A DNA stretch of 42,860 nt from JBAZTO01 sp041661865 (GCA_041661865.1 JBAZTO010000037.1:1-42860), one strand, 5' to 3'. Shown: positions 1-8,694, numbered from the stretch's first letter. The notes: generated by a model not told the origin, from the sequence alone. Made by a program: numbers and translations.

Positions 1-1
1 G

Positions 2-1198
2 ATCTTCGGCTCCACGGCGGCGGATCGGTATCTGGTCGCGCTGGTCACAGCCCGCGACAATGCGAACGACTACACGGTGACCTCGGCCACCATCGGCGGG
101 GTCGCGGCGACCATCAATGCCGACGCGGGGGCGGTCGTCGGCAGCGGCACGGCCGTCGTTCTCAGCGCGCTGGTGGCCAGCGGCTCCTCCGGCGACGTGG
201 TGGTGAACTGGTCCGAGGAGATCCGCGACGACCAGCTCTGCACGCTGCTCCGCGTGACGGGCATTACCTCGAACACCGCTTACGACAGCGCCGTAGATTC
301 CTCCACGGCGACAGTGGACTCGATCAGCGCCTCGCTGGACGTGGAGGCCGGCGGCCTCGTCGTCGCGGTGATGACGAGCAACAACAGCTCGCGCACCGTC
401 AGCTGGTCGCTTGCCAACGAAGTTGTGGAGCAGGCCGACACCGGCGCCGTCCGGGTCCACTCCGCCGCCTATGAGGTTCCCGGCTCCGCTTCAACGCCGC
501 TGGCCGTCACGGCGACGCTGGATGGCAATTCCAACATGCGGGCCATCGCGGCGGCCAGCTTCTCGCCGGTCACGTCGGTTGCCTACACCTTGGATTGCGC
601 CGCTGGGTCCTTCGCCCTCACCGGACAGGATGTTGGCCTGACCACGCAATTCAAGATCGACGCCAGCCAAGGCAGCTACACCCTGACGGGGATCGACGTA
701 GACCTGAAGCAGGGCTACGGGCTGATAGCCGAGGCCGGCAGCTTCGTTCTGACGGGCAACGACGTTGCCTTTGCCGCTGCGCTGACGATGGCCGCCGGGA
801 CAGGAGCCTACGCCTTGACCGGCAACGACGCCGGCTTGTCGGCTGGGTACCAGATCGCCGCCGACGTTGGCAGCTTTACCTTGACCGGCATCGATGTCGC
901 ATTCATGGCGGCACTGTCGCTCGCTGCGGACGTTGGGTCCTTCACCCTGACCGGCCAGGATGTAGACCTGACGCTCGCCATGACGCTGAACGCGGAAACG
1001 GGCGTGTTCATCCTGACCGGGCAGGACGTGACGCTAAGCTTTTCCGGCTGGGCGACCGTGCCTGGGGTGGGGGATTGGACGACCCAGGCGGAAACCGCGA
1101 CGTGGGTAGCGCAGGGCAATAGCGGCTCCTGGACGACCCGGTCCGGCACCGCGACCTGGACGATACAGACCGATAGCGATGGGTGGGTGGTGCAATGA
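2..1198 (+). CDS. Repeat-containing tail/virion protein, 3' part (continues from 42658)
   Basis: This is the 3' part (398 codons) of a gene whose start lies at 42658; joined across the contig ends it gives a 423-aa protein. The frame agrees exactly across the overlap. The middle of the protein is a tandem array of seven repeats of about 22 residues with the core S-F-x-L-T-G-x-D-V (nt 590-1042), followed by a tryptophan-rich C-terminus with a recurring W-x-x-Q/R pattern. Seen: repeats, low charge, many Ser/Thr/Gly/Ala, all typical of beta-rich surface proteins. It lies in the tail block just before the stabilisation-like protein, whose start codon overlaps its stop. I do not recognise a family; a tail or head-surface protein with stacked beta repeats is inferred. 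Confidence 0.8.
   Translation: MFGSTAADRYLVALVTARDNANDYTVTSATIGGVAATINADAGAVVGSGTAVVLSALVASGSSGDVVVNWSEEIRDDQLCTLLRVTGITSNTAYDSAVDSSTATVDSISASLDVEAGGLVVAVMTSNNSSRTVSWSLANEVVEQADTGAVRVHSAAYEVPGSASTPLAVTATLDGNSNMRAIAAASFSPVTSVAYTLDCAAGSFALTGQDVGLTTQFKIDASQGSYTLTGIDVDLKQGYGLIAEAGSFVLTGNDVAFAAALTMAAGTGAYALTGNDAGLSAGYQIAADVGSFTLTGIDVAFMAALSLAADVGSFTLTGQDVDLTLAMTLNAETGVFILTGQDVTLSFSGWATVPGVGDWTTQAETATWVAQGNSGSWTTRSGTATWTIQTDSDGWVVQ
4..129. repeat. Terminal direct repeat, left copy
   Basis: This stretch is identical base for base to 42735-42860 (offset 42731). The first three bases of the window (GAT) do not match the bases preceding the right copy. It is the overlap of a circular assembly rather than a biological duplication, because the open reading frame of the tail gene runs through the join in the same frame. 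The unique genome is therefore about 42,731 bp. Confidence 0.95.
590..1042 (+). repeat. Seven tandem protein-level repeats (LTGxDV cores)
   Basis: Seven consecutive copies of a roughly 66-nt coding repeat. Cores in order are SFALTGQDV, SYTLTGIDV, SFVLTGNDV, AYALTGNDA, SFTLTGIDV, SFTLTGQDV and VFILTGQDV. The DNA copies have diverged, so this is an old array kept by selection on the protein rather than a fresh slippage repeat. Confidence 0.85.
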
Positions 1199-2652
1199 TC
1201 CAGCTCGGCGAGTGGCTGCCGGATCAGCCGGCACTTTCCAATCCCGGCGCTACCGTGGCCAAGAACGTCACCCCGGCGGCACGCGGCTATCGGGCCATCA
1301 AGGACCTGGCCTATATCGATTCGACAGGGACCGGCGCGTCCCTGACCGGCGCTTACGCGACCAAAAGCCCCAGCGCGAGTTTTCTCTTTGCTGGTTCGGC
1401 CGCCGCCCTCTGGCGCTATGACAGCGCCGCTGCGGACTACGACGATGTGAGCAACGCCAGCGCGACCTACACCTCGGCGGTCTGGCGCTTTACCAGCTTC
1501 GGCAACGACGTGATCGCGGTCGGCGGTGATTCGACGGATGCACAGACATTCGACCTGACCAGCAGCAGCGCCTTCGCTGATTTGGGCGGGTCGCCCCCGA
1601 GGGGCCGCTTTGTCGCCACGGTGCGCGATTTCGTGATGATGGGGTATGTCACCTACGGAGGCACGACGTACCCGCGCCGCCTGCGGTGGTCCGCCCTGGA
1701 CGATGCCGAAGCCTGGACGATTGCAACCGACCTGGCTGATTTCCAGGACCTGGCCGACGCTGGCGTGATCACCGGCCTGCACGGTGGCGAGGACGCGACC
1801 ATCCTTCTGGAGCGCGGTATCTACAAGGGGTACTTCACAGGCGACCCCAACACCGTCTTTCAGTTTGACCGGATCAGCGTAGATCGTGGCTGCCCCTACG
1901 CGGGGGCTTCGACGCAGATTGGCAACGCCGTGTTCTTCCTGTCCGACGACGGATTCTACCAGCTTGTCGGTACGCAGCTGACGCCCATCGGTGACGAGAA
2001 GGTAGACGAGTGGTTTTCCGCGCGCTTCGACGTGGACAAGCGGGCGAACATGACCGCCGCCATTGACCCCATCCGCAAGCTGGTGGTCTGGTCTTTCACG
2101 TCGAACGACAGCGAGGACGGCCAGAACGACACGATACTATTCTACCACTACGTCTTGCAGCGATGGAGCTACGCTGTGCTGCGGGCCGACATGCTGTTCC
2201 CACTCTACCAGCCGGGCGTGACGCTGGAGGGGCTGGACGCGATTAACTCCAGTATCGACGCCCTGGAAATCTCGCTTGATGACCCGTCGTTGGCGGGTGG
2301 GGAGTTTTCCTTCGCCGCTGCCGTTGGGGATCGCATTGCCACCTTCTCCGGCCAGCCGCTTGAGGGCACCGTGGAGACGGCGGAGCAGGGCACGCCGCAG
2401 AATACGCTGGTCCGCCGGGTCTACCCGATGACGGATGGCGCGGCCTCTGGGGATGTATCTGTCGCAGTGTCGGCCCGGCAGTCCCAGCAGGACGCCGCGA
2501 CCTACGGCAGCACGGCCACCATGACTGACGCCGGCTGGTGCCCGGTGCGGTCGGCGGGCCGCTACCACCGGGTTCGCATTCACCTGACCGGCGAGACGTG
2601 GCAGCAGATACACGGCCTTGATGTTGACGTGGTGCCCCTGGGCTTCCGATGA
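1195..2652 (+). CDS. Phage stabilisation / tail tubular-like protein (P22 gp10-like)
   Basis: A 485-aa protein starting at the ATG that overlaps the upstream stop (ATGA). It opens with a short segment naming N-terminal features seen in stabilisation proteins (LGEWLPDQPALSNPGA, then a run over many short beta strands) and carries the RGRFVATVRDFVMMGY-type stretch and the NAVFFLSDDGFYQL stretch typical of the P22 packaged-DNA stabilisation family. That family forms a ring under the portal and helps lock the packaged genome in place. The long beta-rich sequence, the position between tail genes and the absence of membrane segments fit. The assignment to function is by family resemblance; the fine role is inferred. 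Confidence 0.7.
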   Translation: MIQLGEWLPDQPALSNPGATVAKNVTPAARGYRAIKDLAYIDSTGTGASLTGAYATKSPSASFLFAGSAAALWRYDSAAADYDDVSNASATYTSAVWRFTSFGNDVIAVGGDSTDAQTFDLTSSSAFADLGGSPPRGRFVATVRDFVMMGYVTYGGTTYPRRLRWSALDDAEAWTIATDLADFQDLADAGVITGLHGGEDATILLERGIYKGYFTGDPNTVFQFDRISVDRGCPYAGASTQIGNAVFFLSDDGFYQLVGTQLTPIGDEKVDEWFSARFDVDKRANMTAAIDPIRKLVVWSFTSNDSEDGQNDTILFYHYVLQRWSYAVLRADMLFPLYQPGVTLEGLDAINSSIDALEISLDDPSLAGGEFSFAAAVGDRIATFSGQPLEGTVETAEQGTPQNTLVRRVYPMTDGAASGDVSVAVSARQSQQDAATYGSTATMTDAGWCPVRSAGRYHRVRIHLTGETWQQIHGLDVDVVPLGFR

Positions 2653-2951
2653 CCGACAGGCTCAAGACCGAAGGCGAAAGCCCGCGCGACACCGCACGGA
2701 CGATCAATCAGATTCTCGACGGCCGGATCAATTCGGTTGGCAGCGTGACCCTGACGGCCTCGACCACCACAACGGTCATCGCCGACCCCAGGGCGCACGT
2801 CAACAGCAAGGTCCTTCTCATGCCAACGAGCGCCAACGCGGCGGCTGCCTTGGCGACGACGTGGATAGCCGCTGCGGCGCGGTCGGTAACGGTCAACCAT
2901 GCAAGCGCAACCTCGACTGATCGATCCTTCGGATACGTCCTTCTCGGCTGA
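2649..2951 (+). CDS. Small virion-associated protein, unknown
   Basis: A 100-aa protein beginning at an ATG overlapping the stop of the stabilisation-like gene (ATGA). The N-terminus is helical and charged (TDRLKTEGESPRDTARTI); the rest is a Ser/Thr/Ala-rich, probably beta-stranded domain that includes TLTASTTTTVI and LLMPTSANAAAAL. Similar short proteins sit next to tail genes of many short-tailed phages, but I cannot name a function. Its 3' end overlaps the next gene by 53 bp in another frame. Confidence 0.65.
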   Translation: MTDRLKTEGESPRDTARTINQILDGRINSVGSVTLTASTTTTVIADPRAHVNSKVLLMPTSANAAAALATTWIAAAARSVTVNHASATSTDRSFGYVLLG

Positions 2952-3285
2952 GTGGCTGAGTTGGGCGCCGCAGCTATCGAAGGCCCTTCTGAACACGCAC
3001 ACGATGGCTGACGTTCTGGACAGGGTCTTGGCCCGCCAGGCGCAGTTCTGGACCGAACCGCACGCGGCTGTGGTGACGGAGATCGTCATCTATCCGCGCC
3101 GGAAAATCCTGCGGGCGTGGCTCGCCAGCGGGCGATACGAGGGGATACGCCGGATCGAAGATCAGGTGATCCCATGGGCAAGGGATTACGGCTGCCAGGA
3201 AATCCACATCATCGGCCGCCTTGGGTGGCGCCGAAGGTTGAAGGATTACCGCGAGAGCGCCGTGACGATGACAAAGGAAATCTGA
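2899..3285 (+). CDS. Conserved phage protein in the ejection block, unknown
   Basis: A 128-aa protein, the start chosen at ATG 2899, which has only a weak ribosome site; a later start (for example ATG 3004) is possible. Visible is a compact alpha/beta pattern with VVTEIVIYPRRKILRAWLASG followed by a short basic helix and QEIHIIGRLGWRRRLKDY near the end. The arrangement resembles small proteins found beside internal virion proteins of podoviruses, sometimes compared with GNAT folds, but no catalytic residues can be assigned here. It lies between the tail protein and three probable ejection proteins and is probably co-translated with them. Confidence 0.6.
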   Translation: MQAQPRLIDPSDTSFSAEWLSWAPQLSKALLNTHTMADVLDRVLARQAQFWTEPHAAVVTEIVIYPRRKILRAWLASGRYEGIRRIEDQVIPWARDYGCQEIHIIGRLGWRRRLKDYRESAVTMTKEI

Positions 3286-3286
3286 C

Positions 3287-4099
3287 ATGGGTGGTGGCGG
3301 CGGGACTCAGGAAACGACCCAGACGACGAATCCTCCGGCTTACGCTATGCCGTACCTGAAGGACGTTCTGGGGCAGGCCAAGAATCTCTACAACCAGTCC
3401 GGCCCGGATTATTACCCTGGCTCGACTGTCGTGCCCATGGCCGGCGAGACGACCGCCGCGCTTGACGCGCAGACCCAGCGTGCCCTGCTGGGCAGCCCGC
3501 TCAACCAGGCGGCGCAGCAGACCACGATGGACACGTTGAACGGCAATTTCCTCTCGGGCGGCAACCCGTATTTCCAGGGCGCCTTTGATTCTATGGCGCG
3601 CCCGGTGACCGACGCGGTGCAGGCGGCGATGGCGCGCTCCGGTCGCCTCGGGTCGGGGGCGGAGACGCAGACCATGACACGCGAGCTGGGAGATATCGGC
3701 TCCAAGCTGATGTACCAGAACTACAACGACGAGCGGAACCGGCAGATGCAGGCCAGCCAGATCGCGCCGTTGCTGGCTGAAACGGACTATAACGACATCG
3801 CCAAGTTGGCGCAGGTCGGCGGTGCCTACGAGGCGCAGGCCGGGGCTGAGCTGCAGAACGATGTCAACCGCTTCAACTTCTACCAGCAGCAGCCGTGGGA
3901 CAAGCTGGCGCAGTACAGCACCTTCGTCCAGGGCGGCACCTACGGCGGGCAGAGCACGCAGCAGACGCCGGTATCCAGCAACAAGGCGGGGAGCATCCTC
4001 GGCGGCGTTGCGTCGGGCGCCAGCACAGGGGCGATGTTCGGCCCTTGGGGCGCTGCCATCGGCGCCGGTCTGGGCGGAATCCTCGGGGGGATCGGCTAA
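3287..4099 (+). CDS. Probable DNA ejection / internal virion protein A
   Basis: A 270-aa protein one base after the previous stop. It begins with a glycine run (MGGGGGTQETTQTTNPPAY), has a Gln/Asn-rich helical middle and ends in a glycine-zipper hydrophobic tail (AGSILGGVASGASTGAMFG, then a GAGLGGILGG stretch). Such tails are found in phage proteins that leave the capsid and enter the cell envelope during DNA ejection. It is followed directly (TAATG overlap) by a second and third large internal-type protein, the usual three-protein ejection set. Function is inferred from composition and order. Confidence 0.6.
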   Translation: MGGGGGTQETTQTTNPPAYAMPYLKDVLGQAKNLYNQSGPDYYPGSTVVPMAGETTAALDAQTQRALLGSPLNQAAQQTTMDTLNGNFLSGGNPYFQGAFDSMARPVTDAVQAAMARSGRLGSGAETQTMTRELGDIGSKLMYQNYNDERNRQMQASQIAPLLAETDYNDIAKLAQVGGAYEAQAGAELQNDVNRFNFYQQQPWDKLAQYSTFVQGGTYGGQSTQQTPVSSNKAGSILGGVASGASTGAMFGPWGAAIGAGLGGILGGIG

Positions 4100-5427
4100 T
4101 GGACATTGCCCAGCTCCTCGCCACCCTCCAGCGGTTCGCACCGACCACCGGCACCGTCCGGGGAACCCTGCCGGCCGATCCTGCCTACGGCCCGACGACA
4201 CGGCCCAGCATGGGTGGCTACGTCGCCGATCCTTCCATGATGCCCACAGTGTCGGCGCCCCCCCAGGCGCCGGCCCCGGCCGGGCTGTTGAGCGCGCCGC
4301 CCTCTCCCGGCGCAGCTCCCCCGGCCGGTCCGATGCCTCTCCAGGCCCCTGCGAGCGCCTTGGGCGCGCCCCAGCCTATTTCCCCCATGCTGGGCGCTCC
4401 GCAGGCCGTAAGCCCCCTGGTGGGCGGCGGCAGGCTCCCGGAGATACCATCTGGCGGGCTCCCCCAGGGGGCGGGTGCCCCGGATGAGAGCAGCGGGCTT
4501 TGGGCGGTGTTGTCCAGCCCCGAAGTCCGGCGCGGCCTTATGGAAATGGGCATGCGGATGATGGCCGCTAGCGCGCCTTCGACCGACCCGCGCTCGGGCT
4601 CGCTGGGCTATGCCTTGTCGCAGGGCCTCGGTGGCTTCATGCAGGGCCAGGATGACGTGCGCGAGCAGCAGCGCCAGGAGCGCAGCGACGCGGTCAACGA
4701 AGCCTACAAGATGGCCATCGCGGGTGGTTCCAGCGCGGAAGCCCCCAAGGTCGAAACCATCTATGACGAGAACGGCCGCGAGCAGAAGGTCGTTTGGAAC
4801 GCCGCGACGGGCCAGTACGAGTCCATCGGCGGCTCCAAGGTGACCAAGGGCTCCGGCTCGGGCTCCGGTGTCTCCATCAACACCAAGGGCCTGCCCAAGG
4901 GCTACATGTGGGGGCAGGACCCTGCCACCGGCCAGCCGACCGCCGTCCCCATCCCCGGCCTGCCGCAGAAGGGCACCGGGGGCGGCGCTGGTGGTACCGG
5001 AGGCGCGGCGGTCGTTATCGAGGATATCGACCGCGCGATGGAGATGATCAACAACTCCAGCCTGCCCACAACGGGCCTGGCCGGGGGTGTTCTCAGCATG
5101 GTCCCCGGCACGTCGGCTTACGATATCGACGCGCTACTGACGACTGTGAAGGCCAACGCCGGCTTCGACCGGCTCCAGCAGATGCGCGACCAGTCTCCGA
5201 CCGGCGGCGCGCTGGGGCAGGTTTCCGACAAGGAGATTGCCGGGCTCCAGGCGACCATCGGCAACCTGTCGCAGTCGCAGAGCAAGGAGCAGCTCCTGCA
5301 GAACCTGGAGCGCGTCAAGCGCAAGTACCAGGAGATTATCGATGGCCCCGGCGGCGGCAGGGGCGGCCCCACCCAGGGTGGCGGCACCGGCCCTGCCTTG
5401 CCGCCCGGCTTTGTCCCGGTGAACTAG
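4099..5427 (+). CDS. Probable DNA ejection / internal virion protein B
   Basis: A 442-aa protein starting at an ATG that shares its A with the upstream TAA. Residues about 40-140 are a Pro/Ala/Gly-rich low-complexity linker, followed by a helical domain (LMEMGMRMMAAS...), a Gly/Ser region, and a C-terminal helical segment rich in Gln (NLSQSQSKEQLLQNLERV). No membrane segment is obvious. It belongs to the ejection protein block. A 25-bp stretch coding QAPAPAG (4261-4285) recurs exactly in the Hint-domain gene at 33801-33825. Exact role unknown. Confidence 0.6.
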   Translation: MDIAQLLATLQRFAPTTGTVRGTLPADPAYGPTTRPSMGGYVADPSMMPTVSAPPQAPAPAGLLSAPPSPGAAPPAGPMPLQAPASALGAPQPISPMLGAPQAVSPLVGGGRLPEIPSGGLPQGAGAPDESSGLWAVLSSPEVRRGLMEMGMRMMAASAPSTDPRSGSLGYALSQGLGGFMQGQDDVREQQRQERSDAVNEAYKMAIAGGSSAEAPKVETIYDENGREQKVVWNAATGQYESIGGSKVTKGSGSGSGVSINTKGLPKGYMWGQDPATGQPTAVPIPGLPQKGTGGGAGGTGGAAVVIEDIDRAMEMINNSSLPTTGLAGGVLSMVPGTSAYDIDALLTTVKANAGFDRLQQMRDQSPTGGALGQVSDKEIAGLQATIGNLSQSQSKEQLLQNLERVKRKYQEIIDGPGGGRGGPTQGGGTGPALPPGFVPVN

Positions 5428-5428
5428 C

Positions 5429-7483
5429 ATGGCCAATCTGGCGACCAACCCGCAGACCGGCGAGACGGTCTTCTATGACGGCAAGTCCTGGCAGCCGGCC
5501 AAGATCGCGGAGAACCCGCAGACCGGCGAGCGCGTCGCCTGGGACGGCCAGGCGTGGAAGCCGCTCAAGGGCCAGGCCGACATGACCGCCGACGCCGTGG
5601 GCGCCGCAGTCAAGGGCGCGGGCCGCCCGGCTGAAACATCGGTCGACAACATGCTGGCAAACTTCCTGCAAGGCGCGACCTTCGGCTACGGCGATGAAAT
5701 CGTTGCCGGCGGGCGGGACCTTTTCGGCCTTGAGAACTACGACCAGGCTCTCGCTGGCCATCGCGGACTAGTCAAGGAGGGTCAGGACGCCAGCCCGACC
5801 GGCGCTTTCCTCGCCAATCTCGCTGGCGGCCTCGCCGTACCTGGCATCGGCTTTGGCAAGGCCATGCAGGCAGGGACCGCGCTCGGCAAGTTCGGCGGCC
5901 TGGCAGCCGCAGGGGCGGCAACGGGCGGCCTGACCGGCTTCGGTCTGGGCGAGGGGGGCTTTGACAACCGCCTCGGGGACGCGGCGCGCGGCGCTGCTAT
6001 CGGCGGCATCGCCGCGCCTGTCGTGGTCGGCACCGCTAACGTGCTTGGCCGGGGTTACGATGCGTTGATGGATGTGACGGGCCTCGGCGGGGCAGGGCGG
6101 GCGGAGACGCTGGCCAACCGCAAGATACTCCAGTCGCTGGAGCGGGTAGTCAAAGACCCGGTAACGGGTGCGCCGCTGGCGAGCGGGCTTGGCCCTGACG
6201 ACGCGCTCAAGGCCATTGAGGGCATGCGTGCGACCGGGTCGGACCCGGCGCTGGCCTACCTGGGGGAGATGCCGGCGCGGCAGACGGCCTCCGCTGCCCG
6301 CGTGCCCGGCAAGGGTGCGGAGATCGCGGCTGACTTCGTTGAGTCGCAGCAGGCCGGGCAGGGCAGCCGCATGGCGTCTGTGTTCGAAGACGTGTTCGGC
6401 ACCAACAAGAGCGCGTCCAGCTTCCTGGACGACCTGAACAAGACGCAGAAGGCCGCCGCCAAGCCGCTGTACGCGGCGGCCGACCCGGTGCCGCTGCCGT
6501 TGGCCCAAGCGGTCAACATCGGCACCGACGAAGCGCCCCGCATGGTGGCGCTGAACGACCTGATGCAGTTTGACGACTTCAAGTCTGCGCTTCAGCGCGG
6601 CATCCGCATTTCGACACTTGAGGATGGCGCCCCCAAGATCGCGTGGGACCCCGCGTCTGGCACGATCCCGACCCGTATGGTGGACCTGGTCAAGAAGGGC
6701 CTGGACGCTGACATTGCCGCCGCCCTGCGGAATGACCCGGTGATGGCGCGCGCTCTGATCGGCTTCAAGAAGCAGCTTCTCGCCGTGGTGGACAACCTCA
6801 ATCCCAAGTACGGGGAAGCCCGCGCGGTTTGGGCCGGGGCGATGGAGCTTGAGGACGCGCTGACTGCCGGCCGCAAGGCCCTCGGCACGGCGCCGGAGGA
6901 GCTGGGCAACATCTTCCGTGGGCTCACGCCGTCGCAGCAGCCGGCTTTCCGCGTCGGCATCATGGACGCGCTCAAGGAGACGATCAGCAAGTCCGGCGAC
7001 GGGCGCAACAAGGTGCTGGCCCTGTTTGGCTCGCCGCGCGCTCGTGCCCAGCTTGAGGCCGTGCTTGGCCCCGACGATTTCGCCCGGCTGACGCAGTACA
7101 TGGGCATTGAGAAGGTGGCCAGTAAGGTTCGGGGGAAGATCAGCGGCGGCAGTATCACGGCCGAAAGGCTGGCCGATGATTCGGCGCAGGGGAAGAACCC
7201 GGTAGACCTGCTTGTCAGTGCCATCGCCAACCCGAAGGGCGCGCTGGGCTACCTCGGCCGCAAGGCCGCTGGCTATACGCGGGGCCTGAACGAAAAGACG
7301 GCCGCCAACATCGTCGGCAAGATGACCGAGACGGACCCGGCCAAGCTGCGGGGCATCATCGATCTGCTGAAGGAGTTTGGCGTGAAAGACGCCGCGCGCA
7401 TGGCGAACCCGCTGCGCCAGGGCATGACCTATGGCGTTGGCGTCGGCGGCGTCGCGGCCCCAATGGGGCTGCTGAACAACTAG
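5429..7483 (+). CDS. Probable large DNA ejection / internal virion protein C
   Basis: A 684-aa protein, ATG one base past the preceding stop. It opens with two copies of a 22-residue unit (N-P-Q-T-G-E, then W-Q/K-P; cores NPQTGETVFYDGKSWQP and NPQTGERVAWDGQAWKP), then has an Ala/Gly-rich hydrophobic region at about residues 125-195 and a long helical remainder ending in another hydrophobic Gly-rich tail. The size, position and hydrophobic patches match the largest internal ejection protein of short-tailed phages. I see no lytic transglycosylase motif in it. Function is inferred. Confidence 0.65.
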   Translation: MANLATNPQTGETVFYDGKSWQPAKIAENPQTGERVAWDGQAWKPLKGQADMTADAVGAAVKGAGRPAETSVDNMLANFLQGATFGYGDEIVAGGRDLFGLENYDQALAGHRGLVKEGQDASPTGAFLANLAGGLAVPGIGFGKAMQAGTALGKFGGLAAAGAATGGLTGFGLGEGGFDNRLGDAARGAAIGGIAAPVVVGTANVLGRGYDALMDVTGLGGAGRAETLANRKILQSLERVVKDPVTGAPLASGLGPDDALKAIEGMRATGSDPALAYLGEMPARQTASAARVPGKGAEIAADFVESQQAGQGSRMASVFEDVFGTNKSASSFLDDLNKTQKAAAKPLYAAADPVPLPLAQAVNIGTDEAPRMVALNDLMQFDDFKSALQRGIRISTLEDGAPKIAWDPASGTIPTRMVDLVKKGLDADIAAALRNDPVMARALIGFKKQLLAVVDNLNPKYGEARAVWAGAMELEDALTAGRKALGTAPEELGNIFRGLTPSQQPAFRVGIMDALKETISKSGDGRNKVLALFGSPRARAQLEAVLGPDDFARLTQYMGIEKVASKVRGKISGGSITAERLADDSAQGKNPVDLLVSAIANPKGALGYLGRKAAGYTRGLNEKTAANIVGKMTETDPAKLRGIIDLLKEFGVKDAARMANPLRQGMTYGVGVGGVAAPMGLLNN

Positions 7484-7563
7484 CGGCCGAAGATACCGAC
7501 CACCAGGAACAGCAAGAAGCCCCAGCCGAGGACTTCAAGCACAAACAGAAACGTGTCGCTCAC
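7480..7563 (-). CDS. Tiny membrane protein on the opposite strand (tentative)
   Basis: A 27-aa frame reading leftward in the gap between two + strand genes. It starts with GTG at 7563, preceded by a good ribosome site (GGGAGG, 5-6 nt upstream), and ends with TAG overlapping the stop of the ejection protein on the other strand. Residues 4-26 are almost entirely hydrophobic (TFLFVLEVLGWGFLLFLVVG), a single membrane helix. No promoter for it is evident, and everything around it is transcribed the other way, so it may be fortuitous. Confidence 0.35.
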   Translation of the reverse strand: MSDTFLFVLEVLGWGFLLFLVVGIFGR

Positions 7564-7594
7564 AGCGCCCTCCCGCTGGTGAAGGATGAACCCA

Positions 7595-8518
7595 ATGGCG
7601 AAAAACAGCGTCAACGACTACAGCACGACCGCTGGAAACAACACCGACGTGCAGTCGATCAACATAGATGAGGGTATGGCGCCCTCGAATGTCAACAACG
7701 CCATGCGCCAGATCATGGCGCACCTGGCCAGCGCGTTCCAGGGCGGGGTCACCGCGACCAGCATCAAGGCGGCTGCCTTCGCTGCCCAGACGGCCACGCA
7801 CTCTTACGCTGGCGGGACCACGGCCAGCTATACGCAGATCAATGCCGCCGCCGTCTCCCTGGGTGGGGCGGCCCTTACCACGGTAGCGACCCTGGCGCTC
7901 GCCTCACAGGTGGAAGCCGAGGGCGGTACAGCGACGGCTACGGTGATGAATCCGTTGCGGACCAAGCAGGCCATCGACGCGAACGTGATCGCCGCCTCCG
8001 ATAGCGCCGCTGGCGTGGTCGAACTGGCGACATCGGCGGAAGTCCAGACAGGCACCGACACGGCCCGCGCGGTCACCCCGGCGGGGCTGGCAACGGTCGG
8101 CTTCATGGAGCTGCTGACTACCATCAGCACGTCGTCTGGATCCTCGCAGGCATATACCGATATCCCGAAGTGCCGCGCGCTCTTCGTGGTGTTCTCCGGG
8201 GTGTCGTCCAGCGGCACCGCGACGATGCAGCTCGCCATCTCGGACGACAACGGGTCGAACTACGGGACCGCGCGCGACGTGGGTGTCCCTTCGGTAAGCT
8301 CTGCGGTCGCCAACCACATTCAGGCATGGATCACCGGCACCGGCGCCACGGCGACCAGCAAGCGCATCCACGCCATCGGCGGCCTCGCATCGGGCGGCAA
8401 CGCGGCGGTCAATACGGAGGTCGAGTCCACCCGCAACGGCGTCACCAACGCGCTGCGCTTCTCGCCATCGGCCGGCAGCTTCGACGCTGGCACGATCTAC
8501 GTCTACGGCTGGCGCTGA
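7595..8518 (+). CDS. Tail fibre / receptor-binding protein
   Basis: A 307-aa protein. ATG 7595 is preferred over ATG 7586 because GAAGGA lies 8 nt before it. The N-terminus (AKNSVNDYSTTAGNNTDV, then SINIDEGMAPSNVNNAMR) is the conserved head-proximal domain of many podovirus tail fibres, and the middle has the repeated 'TARAVTPAGL' type element of fibre shafts. The C-terminal half is a Gly/Ser/Thr-rich beta domain that probably contacts the host surface. It is the last gene of the structural block; an intrinsic terminator follows. Confidence 0.8.
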   Translation: MAKNSVNDYSTTAGNNTDVQSINIDEGMAPSNVNNAMRQIMAHLASAFQGGVTATSIKAAAFAAQTATHSYAGGTTASYTQINAAAVSLGGAALTTVATLALASQVEAEGGTATATVMNPLRTKQAIDANVIAASDSAAGVVELATSAEVQTGTDTARAVTPAGLATVGFMELLTTISTSSGSSQAYTDIPKCRALFVVFSGVSSSGTATMQLAISDDNGSNYGTARDVGVPSVSSAVANHIQAWITGTGATATSKRIHAIGGLASGGNAAVNTEVESTRNGVTNALRFSPSAGSFDAGTIYVYGWR

Positions 8519-8694
8519 TTGGGCCAGTCGATCCGCTGCTTGGCCAGCATCTCGGCACGGTGGCCAGGCATCTGCCAGGCCAGCATGGCGACGATGCCCG
8601 CCAGCGCCACGGCGACGGCCAGCCGCTCGGGGTCCCGCAGGACATGCCAGAGCCAGAGCCATGGCTCACTGAACAGGTAGAGCGAGTGTTTCAT
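8503..8694 (-). CDS. Small membrane protein on the opposite strand (tentative)
   Basis: A 63-aa frame read leftward in the gap after the tail fibre gene, overlapping its 3' end by 16 bp. It begins MKHSLYLFSEPWLWLWH, continues with a clear membrane helix (LAVAVALAGIVAMLAW) and ends in a charged tail. The sequence looks protein-like and fills an otherwise empty 225-bp gap, but the AGGGG upstream directly touches the start codon and no promoter on this strand is apparent. It could be a holin- or antiholin-like protein, or a chance frame. Confidence 0.4.
   Translation of the reverse strand: MKHSLYLFSEPWLWLWHVLRDPERLAVAVALAGIVAMLAWQMPGHRAEMLAKQRIDWPNQRQP

Noticed and set aside
808..1782. Long - strand frames opposite structural genes (for example 808-1782, 28825-29805, 33282-34349).
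   Set aside because: They lie exactly opposite genes with clear families, and are Arg/His/Gly/Val-rich as expected from the reverse complement of GC-rich coding DNA.
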